This document shows, piece by piece, positions 1-6,698 of a stretch of DNA of 31,930 nucleotides. Position 1 is the stretch's first letter, and the number at the start of each line of letters is the position of its first letter. A program made the position numbers and the translations under genes. Source of the stretch: JANRKN01 sp033763435 (lineage in GTDB: Bacteria > Planctomycetota > Phycisphaerae > Phycisphaerales > UBA1924); the NCBI GenBank assembly GCA_033763435.1, contig JANRKN010000043.1, positions 1 through 31,930 on the forward strand. Direction: 5' to 3'. The notes below the pieces were generated by a model. That model was not told where the DNA came from. It made no database searches and saw only the letters and a program-made list of their open reading frames with translations.

Positions 1-210
1 GCGCGCGAGGTTCAGCGCGTGGGCCGAGGTTTCCAGGCGTTCGAGGTGCTCTTCAAGTTGCAGGATGTGGGGTTCGCCCGAGGCGTCGATGCCGCCGAGG
101 AACGTTTCGAACAGCCCCACGCCGTGCTGCAGCCCCGCGTCGAGGGCGGAGACGGTCGGAAGGGCGTCGGGGGTCAGGAGTGAGCCGTTGAGGGAAACCG
201 CGGCGGGCAT
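1..210 (-). CDS. Class IV aminotransferase / aminodeoxychorismate lyase-like, N-terminal part (partial)
   Basis: The reading frame begins at an ATG (complement of 208-210) and stays open for 70 codons to the left edge, so only the N-terminus is seen. The visible segment A-L-D-A-G-L-Q-H-G-V-G-L-F-E-T-F (residues 22-37), followed by an L-E-E-H-L-E-R-L stretch (52-59), is the standard start of fold-type IV PLP aminotransferases: branched-chain aminotransferase IlvE, D-amino acid transaminase and PabC. The catalytic lysine lies outside the window, so the substrate cannot be decided. IlvE would work in branched-chain amino acid synthesis and PabC in folate synthesis. There is no Shine-Dalgarno sequence; a TACCGT hexamer ends five bases before the ATG, which fits a leaderless transcript. 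The family call is firm; the choice of member is open. Confidence 0.85.
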   Translation of the reverse strand, partial: MPAAVSLNGSLLTPDALPTVSALDAGLQHGVGLFETFLGGIDASGEPHILQLEEHLERLETSAHALNLAR

Positions 211-423
211 GGCCGACGGTACGCGAGAAGAAATCGCGGGCTGCGCGCCGAAACGTGAAGCTGGGGGCTTTCTTCCGGGGGCAAGGGATGGGTTGGGGCT
301 GGGACGAGTTCCGGGTGGGGGCCGTGCCGGGCGTCGTGGGACGCTCGGCGCGTTTGCCAGACGTGTTTCCGCCCGCGCGCGAGGCGGGCCCGAGCATCAC
401 GCTGAAGGAGAGAGCAGCGTGAG

Positions 424-445
424 CCCGTCTTCGGACGGGGCTTTG
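424..445 (+). terminator. UUCG-tetraloop hairpin, terminator-like
   Basis: A perfect 6-bp stem CCCGTC/GACGGG encloses a TTCG loop (424-439) and is followed by GCTTTG. It resembles a weak intrinsic terminator on the plus strand. No plus-strand gene precedes it in the window, so its role is unclear. Confidence 0.35.
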
Positions 446-508
446 GGCCCGGCCGCGAGTGAGGTTGGAGAAGGAGAGGCCGCGGTCGGACGCTGAGCGA
501 CCCTCGTG

Positions 509-569
509 CAAGGTTCGAGTCGTTTCCGGGGCGATTTCCGGGGCAGCGATTTCCGGGGCAAGGTTCGAG
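509..569. repeat. Short tandem/direct repeat block
   Basis: The decamer TTTCCGGGGC occurs three times (523-532, 535-544, 550-559). The array is flanked by two exact copies of CAAGGTTCGAG (509-519 and 559-569). The arrangement is symmetrical in order but not an inverted repeat. It is non-coding and of unknown function. Confidence 0.7.
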
Positions 570-596
570 CGATTCGTAAGCCCTCCACTCCTCAGT

Positions 597-635
597 CCCC
601 CGGTCGGCGTGTGTCGGCCGGGGGCTGCGCTTTTT
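597..635 (+). terminator. Strong hairpin followed by T5, terminator-like
   Basis: Bases 597-624 can fold into a stem of about 11 bp with a GC-only core (CCCCCGG/CCGGGGG) extended by wobble pairs, with a run of five T at 631-635. This is the best intrinsic-terminator shape in the first 2 kb. It points rightward and has no assigned plus-strand gene. Confidence 0.4.
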
Positions 636-766
636 GGCGCGAGTGCCTCGGGGGCGGGTCGGCTCTCCGAGCCGACGGAAGTGGTTGGATGGTCAAGTGG
701 TTTGCCTTGGGTGCCACCACTCGGAGCAACGCGAAGAGTGCTGCGGTTCACGCGGGCGGAGATTTG

Positions 767-799
767 CACCAGTCTCGCCGCCGAGCCGGCGGACTGGTG
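767..799. repeat. Extended palindrome (REP-like candidate)
   Basis: CACCAGTC (767-774) pairs with GACTGGTG (792-799). An inner CGCCG/CGGCG stem and a 6-base loop make a 13-bp hairpin with one bulged base. It lies about 70 bases beyond the stop of the minus-strand gene that ends at 870. No T tract follows on either strand. Confidence 0.5.
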
Positions 800-829
800 G
801 CACCCTCTGCGCGAGGGATGTCTCACCAT

Positions 830-857
830 GGCTTGAGCGTCGAAGCGCGCTCAAGCC
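830..857. repeat. 10-bp perfect inverted repeat after the 870-1955 gene
   Basis: GGCTTGAGCG (830-839) and CGCTCAAGCC (848-857) form a perfect 10-bp stem with an 8-base loop, 13 bases past the stop of the minus-strand gene. The place fits a transcript-end hairpin without a U tract. It sits next to GTGCCACC/GGTGGCAC words that recur nearby, so a dispersed REP-type element is an alternative. Confidence 0.5.
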
Positions 858-869
858 GTGCCACCCGTC

Positions 870-1955
870 TCAGCACTCCGACTCAAACGCAGCGATGAAC
901 GCGACGAAGTCGTCGGAGTCGACGAAGCCGGACGCATCGAAGTCGGCGCTCTTCAAGCAACTCCAATCCGCGCCGTTCGCGCCCTCGTCCGGGCCCGTGC
1001 AGCCCGGCTCGAACTGCGTGGCAAAGAAAATGAAGTCGTCGGAGTCGACGAATCCCGAGCCATCAAAGTCCGCGGCACAGGGCGGGATGCTCTGGACCAC
1101 GCGAAAGCCGATCGCTTGCCACCCGTCGCTCGCCCGCCAAAAACTCTCGGATCTAGACCACAGGCCTGCGCCGGAACTGTAGAAGCTTCCGCCCGAGATG
1201 CCGCGGGAGGCGCGGTCAGTACCACCGGGACGGAACGTGGTCCACTCCGCCACGTTCCCACACATGTCGAACGTGCCGTAGAAGTTGGCCGCGTACGAGC
1301 CGACGGGCTTCGTGTTCTGGACTACAAACAAAATGTTTGCCTGCGCAGCCGTAGGCTCAGTGTTGCTCGACGTAGGGTATAGCCAATAGTCGTCGGTGTC
1401 GCCCCCTTGGGCTGCTGGCTGGTGGTACGCCGCCTTGTACCACTCATCGTACTCGGTCACCGCCCACCGCCAGCCCGGGTAGCGGCCGATACTGGCAGCG
1501 TCGTCAGGGTTCACGCCGTCAAGCAGATACGCACCGGTCTCGGTGTCGCCGCTGCCCTGGCCGTTGTGCAGCCAGTTGGCAAAGCGGCAGGCGTCAAAGA
1601 ACGACACCCAGGTCACAGGGTTGTTCTCGCGACCGGGGACGGTCGCGTAGGTGTATGACCCCGGCGCGCCCGAGCGGACGATGCCGCCGAAGAACGACGC
1701 CATATTCGTGTCGTAAAGACCGTAGGTGTCCGTCGCGGCTTTGGCGTTCAGGAACGCCACATACTGCGCGTTGGTCACCTCAGTGGTGCCAATGTTATAC
1801 ACATAATTGACGGCGCCGGCGCCGGTGTACCAGTCGCGCGCGTTGCCCGGGTTGCCGATGGTGACGGTGGGGATGGTGATCTGCGCCCAGGCGCTGGCGG
1901 AAAAGCACGCCGCCGCGACGAGCGTGCTGGCACGGACGAAAGACGCTGTAATCAT
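870..1955 (-). CDS. Secreted SUMF1/FGE-fold protein with C-terminal GC-type dockerin
   Basis: The start is placed at the ATG at 1955 (361 aa) because AAGGAG lies just upstream and because a signal peptide follows at once (about residues 1-23, ending A-W-A-Q). An earlier in-frame start would add 37 unlikely residues. The body matches the formylglycine-generating-enzyme/SUMF1 fold: V-T-W-V-S-F-F-D-A-C-R-F-A-N-W-L, then D-M-C-G-N-V-A-E-W, then R-G-I-S-G-G-S-F, ending G-F-R-V-V. The region after G-G-S-F has no cysteine, so the catalytic cysteine pair of true formylglycine-generating enzymes appears absent. A structural or ligand-binding role is more likely than sulfatase activation. The C-terminus carries two EF-hand-like D-F-D-x-S-G-F-V-D-S-D-D-F motifs framed by cysteines. 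The likely location is outside the cytoplasm. Confidence 0.88.
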   Translation of the reverse strand: MITASFVRASTLVAAACFSASAWAQITIPTVTIGNPGNARDWYTGAGAVNYVYNIGTTEVTNAQYVAFLNAKAATDTYGLYDTNMASFFGGIVRSGAPGSYTYATVPGRENNPVTWVSFFDACRFANWLHNGQGSGDTETGAYLLDGVNPDDAASIGRYPGWRWAVTEYDEWYKAAYHQPAAQGGDTDDYWLYPTSSNTEPTAAQANILFVVQNTKPVGSYAANFYGTFDMCGNVAEWTTFRPGGTDRASRGISGGSFYSSGAGLWSRSESFWRASDGWQAIGFRVVQSIPPCAADFDGSGFVDSDDFIFFATQFEPGCTGPDEGANGADWSCLKSADFDASGFVDSDDFVAFIAAFESEC

Positions 1956-2050
1956 CGATCGCTCCTTGACTTCGGGCGGGCGAGTGTCGGTACACGTGCC
2001 GCGGAAGTTCGGGAGTGTACCCGAGAAAACCGTGGCAACGAAGCAAGATC

Positions 2051-2065
2051 TGGTCAAACTGACCA
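2051..2065. promoter_or_regulatory. Operator-like palindrome between divergent genes
   Basis: TGGTCA-AAC-TGACCA is a perfect 6-3-6 inverted repeat about 95 bases upstream of the minus-strand gene start at 1955 and upstream of the plus-strand promoter candidate at 2137-2165. The rest of the 301-base divergent region holds nothing else I can name. A transcription-factor site is an inference from symmetry and position only. Confidence 0.4.
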
Positions 2066-2136
2066 AAGGACCGGGCGTTCAGCGTGCGGCCAATGTCGGC
2101 TCTCGGAGCGCCACCCCCCACGGGCCCTCTTCCCCC

Positions 2137-2182
2137 TTGCACTCCGTCGGCTGATCGTGTCTAATACACCCCTCGGCAGGGG
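2137..2182 (+). promoter_or_regulatory. Candidate promoter and 5' stem-loop for the GH57-like gene
   Basis: TTGCAC (2137-2142), a 17-base spacer and TCTAAT (2160-2165) form a plausible sigma-70-type promoter. A small hairpin CCCCT-CGGC-AGGGG (2169-2182) follows near the expected transcription start, leaving a leader of about 85 bases before the ATG at 2257. Confidence 0.45.
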
Positions 2183-2256
2183 GGAATTCGGCTTTGGTCC
2201 CAGTGCTTTACCGGGCTCGCGGTCCATGCTGCGATCGCCCGGTCCGAGGTGATTTC

Positions 2257-5200
2257 ATGCGCGCGATCGATGGTTTAGGTCAGGGCTCGGGCGGTGGAAC
2301 GAACGGTTTTCGCGCGGCCGCGCTGGCCGCGGCGGCGGGTCTTCTGCTCGCGTCGCCTGCGCTCGCGCAGCCCAAGCCGCACTTCACCTATCTGTGGCAC
2401 CTCGAGCAGCCCGTCTACTGGCCCGAGCGTCAGCAGGGCGGGCTCGATCGTTACGAGCGCGCGTGGGAGACGATCCAGCGCAAGGACGCGGGGGGCACGC
2501 GCCCGGCCGACGACCTGCGCGGGATCTTCGGCCTCGCGGACCGCGTCAACGTGTATCAGTGGCGCGCGCGCGACTCGATCAACGCCATCCGCTGGGCGGG
2601 GCGCGCGGGCGCGCAGATCAGCTATTCGGGCGGCCTGATCGAGAACATCATGTCGCTGGGCAACGCCAACCAGCTCGGCTACTCGCCCGGCTGGATGAAC
2701 TCGCTGCGCGAGGCGCGGAGCTGGACGACCGTCAGCGGCAAGCCTCGCGCGGACATCGTGCTGTTCAGCTTCCATCATGGCCTGCTGCCGTTGCTCGATG
2801 ATTCGGCCATCCGCAAGGAGCTGCAGCTCTACAAGCGGATCTACGGCGACGCGTGGGGCACCAGCGTGCCGATGAGCCGCGGGCTGTTCCCGTCGGAGAT
2901 GGCCTTCAGCGAGCGGCTGATCCCGATCCTCGCGAGTGAGGGCGTGGCGTGGGTCGTCGTGAGCGCGGAGAAGATCTCGCGAGCGGCGGTCGACTTCCCG
3001 GTGGTGTATGGCTCCGGGGGCATCAACACCGATCCGCCCAACAAGGCCGACCAGCTGAACCCGGCGCAGGTGAATTACTACCGCCAGTCGATCTCGCGCG
3101 GGTGTTCGCCCGCGGAGGCGGTGCCGCTGAGTCTGACGCCGCAGTGGGCCGAGTATCGCGACCCGGCGACGGGCGCGGTGTCGCGGATCATCGTGGTGCC
3201 CGCGTCGCAGGGGCTGAGCTGGCGCGACGGGTACGCGCCGCTGGGCACGACGGACTTCAACGCGATCGACGCGATCGCGCGTCCCTCGCGGCCGATGCTG
3301 ATCATGCTCGCGCACGACGGCGACAACGCCTGGGGCGGCGGGTACTCGTACTACATGGAAGCCACGCCCAACCTGGTGAGCACGGCGCAGGGGCAGGGCT
3401 TCACGGCGACGACGGTCGAGCAGTATCTGACCGACTATCCCGTGCCGAACGACGCGGTGGTGAAGGTCGAGCAGGGTGCGTGGGTGAACGCCGACGGTGA
3501 CTTCGGCGCGCCGACGTTCCTGAACTGGAACTGGCCTCTGCTGAACTCGTCGGGCCAGGTGGACATCGACAACGGCTGGCATGTGGATGCGCGGAACTGG
3601 GCGGTGATCACGGCGGCGCAGAACCGCGTGGACACGGCCGAGCAGATCTGGACCAGCCCGCCCGCGCAGGGGGGCCTGGGCGCGTCGGTGAACATCACGA
3701 ACATTCTCTATCCGGGCGGGACGACCAACAACGTCGAGCGCGGGTGGCACTATTTCCTGGGCGGGCTGAACTCGGGCTTCATGTACTACGGCACGGCGCT
3801 GGACATGGAAGTGAAGCCCAGCGTGACGAGCAACCGCGCGATGCAGTACATCGACCCGGTGATCGCGTCGGCGCCCGCGAGCGCGGACCGCACCGCGCCG
3901 ACGATCTGGGCGCCGCAGCGCTTCCCGTGGAACCCGGGCACGACGAACTTCGGCCCGCAGTTCGGCTATCGGCAGGTCGGGAGCAACGGCGACTTCCAGG
4001 TTTACACCTTCGCGTACGACGTCGCGGGCATCACGAGCGTGACGCTGAAGTACCGGATCGACAACGACGGCGTGCGGGCGCGCTCGAGCGCGGACAACGA
4101 CACGTACGCGGGCGGGCCGGGCGTGGGGCCGTGGATCAGCGTGCCGATGACGCGGCGGGTGTTCCCCGCGGGCAACGTGTACAACGACCCGTCGATCGAC
4201 TTCTACGTGATGCCGCAGTACATCGCGGATCAGTACACGGCGAGCGTGACGGGCGTGCGCAGCGCGCTGGTGGACTACTACGTCGAGGCCGTAGACGCGC
4301 GCGGGAACGTGCGCAAGAGCCCGATCGACCACGTGTGGGTCGGCGCGGGCACGGGGGGCGGCGGCGGCGGCGGCGGTGGCAGCGTCGTGACCGTGAGCCC
4401 GAACCCGCCGGTCGCGGGCCAGAACGTGACGATCACCTACGACCCGACGAACCGCAACCTCGCGGGCGCCTCGCAGGTGTTCATCCATCAGGGCATCAAC
4501 GGCTGGCAGAACGTCGTCACGCCCAACCCCGCGATGACCCTCGCCAGCGGCAAGTGGACCTACACGCTCAACGTGCCCTCGAACGCCAGCGAGCTGAACA
4601 TGGTGTTCAACAACGGCGCGGGCACGTGGGACAACAACGGCGGCGCCGACTGGAAGTTCACCGTCACGGGCACGCAGGCGCCCAACTGGGTGATGAACGG
4701 CACGCGCGACACCGACTCGGTGCTGATCAGCGGGAACGCGCAGAACTCTCAGCGGCTGTGGCTGGGGCTCAAGGGCGATGTGCTGTACGTTGCGACCGAG
4801 GCCGCGAGCTCGGGCAACGATCGCTTCATCGCCCTCGCGGGCAGCATCAAGCCGCTGGTGAACTCGATGTGGGGCAAGGCCGGTCAGGTCGCGGGCTGGG
4901 ACGCGTTCCTGGGCAACGAGGTCGACAGCAACTGGAACGGCTGGTTCGATGCCGCGGCGGGCGCGACGCAGCAGGCCTCGGGCGGCGCGGGGGGCGTGCT
5001 CGAGGGCACGATCAACCTGCGGACGGAGCTGGGCGCGCTGCCCGAGTCGATCCGCGTCGCGGTGCTCTCGTTCCCCACGGCCAACAGCACCAACGTGGTG
5101 AACAGCCTGCAGGTGCCGCCCGCGATCACGAACAACACGACCGTCGAGGCGACCGAGTACATCGAGGTGCCGCTCTGCCAGCTCACCAACACCTGCTGCC

Positions 5201-5400
5201 CGGCCGACTTTGACGGCTCGGGCTTCCTCGACTCGGACGACTTCATCGCCTTCGTCAGCGCGTTCGGCCTGGGCTGCACCGGCGCGGGCCAGCCCGATGC
5301 CGCGTGCGTGAAGAGCGCGGACTACGACGGCACGGGCTTTGTCGATTCGGATGACTTCATCGCGTACGTCACGGCGTTCGAAGCCGGCTGCAGCAACTGA
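2257..5400 (+). CDS. Secreted GH57-like glycoside hydrolase with CBM25-like module and GC-type dockerin
   Basis: The ATG at 2257 (1047 aa) follows CCGAGGTG and opens a signal peptide ending S-P-A-L-A (about residue 37). The N-terminal half resembles glycoside hydrolase family 57. It has F-T-Y-L-W-H-L-E-Q-P-V-Y-W (about 43-55), a histidine pair in S-F-H-H-G (about 170), G-L-F-P-S-E-M-A-F around residue 209 with a likely nucleophile Glu, and A-H-D-G-D-N-A-W near 352 with a likely acid Asp. A glycine run (about 699-708) links to a starch-binding CBM25-like module (about 709-806, with V-F-N-N-G-A-G-T-W-D-N-N). An unassigned domain follows, then two dockerin-like motifs (about 981-1045). An extracellular alpha-glucan-active enzyme is the best reading; the exact substrate is not visible. 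The esterase gene starts 12 bases after its stop, suggesting an operon. Confidence 0.8.
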   Translation: MRAIDGLGQGSGGGTNGFRAAALAAAAGLLLASPALAQPKPHFTYLWHLEQPVYWPERQQGGLDRYERAWETIQRKDAGGTRPADDLRGIFGLADRVNVYQWRARDSINAIRWAGRAGAQISYSGGLIENIMSLGNANQLGYSPGWMNSLREARSWTTVSGKPRADIVLFSFHHGLLPLLDDSAIRKELQLYKRIYGDAWGTSVPMSRGLFPSEMAFSERLIPILASEGVAWVVVSAEKISRAAVDFPVVYGSGGINTDPPNKADQLNPAQVNYYRQSISRGCSPAEAVPLSLTPQWAEYRDPATGAVSRIIVVPASQGLSWRDGYAPLGTTDFNAIDAIARPSRPMLIMLAHDGDNAWGGGYSYYMEATPNLVSTAQGQGFTATTVEQYLTDYPVPNDAVVKVEQGAWVNADGDFGAPTFLNWNWPLLNSSGQVDIDNGWHVDARNWAVITAAQNRVDTAEQIWTSPPAQGGLGASVNITNILYPGGTTNNVERGWHYFLGGLNSGFMYYGTALDMEVKPSVTSNRAMQYIDPVIASAPASADRTAPTIWAPQRFPWNPGTTNFGPQFGYRQVGSNGDFQVYTFAYDVAGITSVTLKYRIDNDGVRARSSADNDTYAGGPGVGPWISVPMTRRVFPAGNVYNDPSIDFYVMPQYIADQYTASVTGVRSALVDYYVEAVDARGNVRKSPIDHVWVGAGTGGGGGGGGGSVVTVSPNPPVAGQNVTITYDPTNRNLAGASQVFIHQGINGWQNVVTPNPAMTLASGKWTYTLNVPSNASELNMVFNNGAGTWDNNGGADWKFTVTGTQAPNWVMNGTRDTDSVLISGNAQNSQRLWLGLKGDVLYVATEAASSGNDRFIALAGSIKPLVNSMWGKAGQVAGWDAFLGNEVDSNWNGWFDAAAGATQQASGGAGGVLEGTINLRTELGALPESIRVAVLSFPTANSTNVVNSLQVPPAITNNTTVEATEYIEVPLCQLTNTCCPADFDGSGFLDSDDFIAFVSAFGLGCTGAGQPDAACVKSADYDGTGFVDSDDFIAYVTAFEAGCSN
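4353..4380 (+). repeat. Poly-glycine GGC repeat inside the GH57-like gene
   Basis: A run of GGG/GGC/GGT codons encodes a flexible glycine linker between the catalytic part and the starch-binding module. Repeats of this kind can vary in length in frame between strains. Confidence 0.8.
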
Positions 5401-5412
5401 TCGGAGGCAGGT

Positions 5413-6654
5413 TTGTCGCGTCGCACTCTCGGAGAAATCCTCGCGCCCCTCGCGGCGTCGTTCGTGGTCCTGGCCCTCGCGGGCCTCGCGCAGGCCCAGC
5501 CCGTGCGCCTGGGCGCGATGGGCGACTCACTTAGCGATGAGTACCTCGAAGAAACCTACGGCAGCTACGCGCGCAACTGGCCCATGCTGCTCGCCAGCGC
5601 CCGGGGCGTGAACTTCGGACCCACCGCCGCGCAGGCTGGCCAGCCCGGCAACACGTGGGGCGAGCCGCGGCGGACGCAGAACCGTTTCAATTTCGCGCGC
5701 TACGGCGCGGACTCGGCCTCGCTGCTCAGCTCGGGCCAGCACACGGGCCTCGCGGCGCTCGCGCAGTCGGGCGACATCACCCACGCCGTAATCGCGATCG
5801 GACAGAACGACTTCGCCCCCGCGCTATTCAGCGGCGCGTACTGGAACATCTATCAGGGCACCTGGTCCACCGCGACCATCAACGCCTACGTCGCCTCGCG
5901 TGTCGCGAACATCACGCTCGCGGCCGACACCGCCATCAATGCCGGCGCGCGCGTCATGGTTTCGGGCATCGTCGACTACGGCGTCTCGCCCCTGACGCGC
6001 AGCTTCTTCACCAACGTCACCCGGCGCAACAACGTCACCGCCGTGATCAACCAGGTCAACACGCAGGTCCGCAACTTCGCGCAGCAGCGCCGGATCGTCT
6101 ACCTCGACCTGCCCGCGCTGGGCACGGCGATCTTCGGCACCAACTCGGCGCTGCGCAGCACGATCCTTGTCGGCGGCGTGACAATCAACCTGAACCAGTC
6201 GAACACGGCCGCCAACGGCCGCCCGGCCGCGGCGTTTGTCGATGATTCCGTGCATCCGATGACCACGCTGCAGGGCGCGTTCGCGAACGTCGTCGCGGCG
6301 GGGCTGACGGTTGGCTATGGCGCGGGCGTCGCGCCGCTGAGTGATCAGGAGATCATCGCACGCACGCCCGGGCTCACCTACGGCAGCGAAACGCTCGAAG
6401 CGCAGCTGGGCCGGCCCTACGCGGGCTTTGTCGCCGACTTCACGTGCAAGGCCGACTTCGACGGCTCGGGCTTTGCCGACAGCGACGATTTCATTCTGTT
6501 CGTCGATCACTTCGAGCGCGGGTGCACGGCCGTGGGTTTCAGCATCGCGGGCCCCGACACGAACTGCACGCGCGCGGCGGACACGGACCTGAGCGGGTTC
6601 GTTGACTCGGACGACTTCATTGTGTTCTCGGCGCAGTTTGACGCGGGTTGCTGA
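5413..6654 (+). CDS. Secreted SGNH/GDSL-family esterase with GC-type dockerin
   Basis: Translation most likely starts at TTG 5413, five bases after GGAGG; no better ATG precedes the conserved region. The 413-aa product has a signal peptide ending A-Q-A-Q (about residue 28). It has the three visible SGNH signatures: G-D-S-L (37-40, nucleophile Ser39), G-Q-N-D (130-133) and D-S-V-H (278-281, the Asp/His of the triad). The family includes carbohydrate esterases, lipases and acyl-hydrolases; the substrate cannot be read. Two cysteine-framed dockerin-like motifs end the protein at F-D-A-G-C. It lies 12 bases after the GH57-like gene, which suggests joint expression and perhaps removal of acyl groups from a glycan. 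Confidence 0.9.
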   Translation: MSRRTLGEILAPLAASFVVLALAGLAQAQPVRLGAMGDSLSDEYLEETYGSYARNWPMLLASARGVNFGPTAAQAGQPGNTWGEPRRTQNRFNFARYGADSASLLSSGQHTGLAALAQSGDITHAVIAIGQNDFAPALFSGAYWNIYQGTWSTATINAYVASRVANITLAADTAINAGARVMVSGIVDYGVSPLTRSFFTNVTRRNNVTAVINQVNTQVRNFAQQRRIVYLDLPALGTAIFGTNSALRSTILVGGVTINLNQSNTAANGRPAAAFVDDSVHPMTTLQGAFANVVAAGLTVGYGAGVAPLSDQEIIARTPGLTYGSETLEAQLGRPYAGFVADFTCKADFDGSGFADSDDFILFVDHFERGCTAVGFSIAGPDTNCTRAADTDLSGFVDSDDFIVFSAQFDAGC

Positions 6655-6698
6655 GGCTTTTCTCGGCTTCGCACGCGCGCGGGGGAAACAATCCGGGC

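Larger units (their letters stand above)
211..869. other. Long intergenic region with hairpins and a tandem repeat; no convincing gene
   Basis: The frames open here give arginine-, glycine- and serine-rich translations without recognisable domains or start signals, so I treat the stretch as non-coding. It contains two plus-strand hairpins followed by T-containing tails (424-445 and 597-635), a short direct-repeat block (509-569) and two strong palindromes (767-799 and 830-857). The flanking genes are both on the minus strand, so the plus-strand terminator-like hairpins have no obvious gene to end. A small plus-strand RNA between about 440 and 635 is possible but unproven. Confidence 0.6.

Noticed and set aside
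459..898. Plus-strand frames of 125-182 codons in the first intergenic region
   Set aside because: Three overlapping frames with equal plausibility, no ribosome sites, biased composition and hairpins inside them; judged non-coding.
2275..4488. Open minus-strand frame of 737 codons opposite the GH57-like gene
   Set aside because: Arg/His/Val-rich translation with no domain, caused by GC-rich codon bias on the opposite strand; the plus-strand protein has a signal peptide and known modules.
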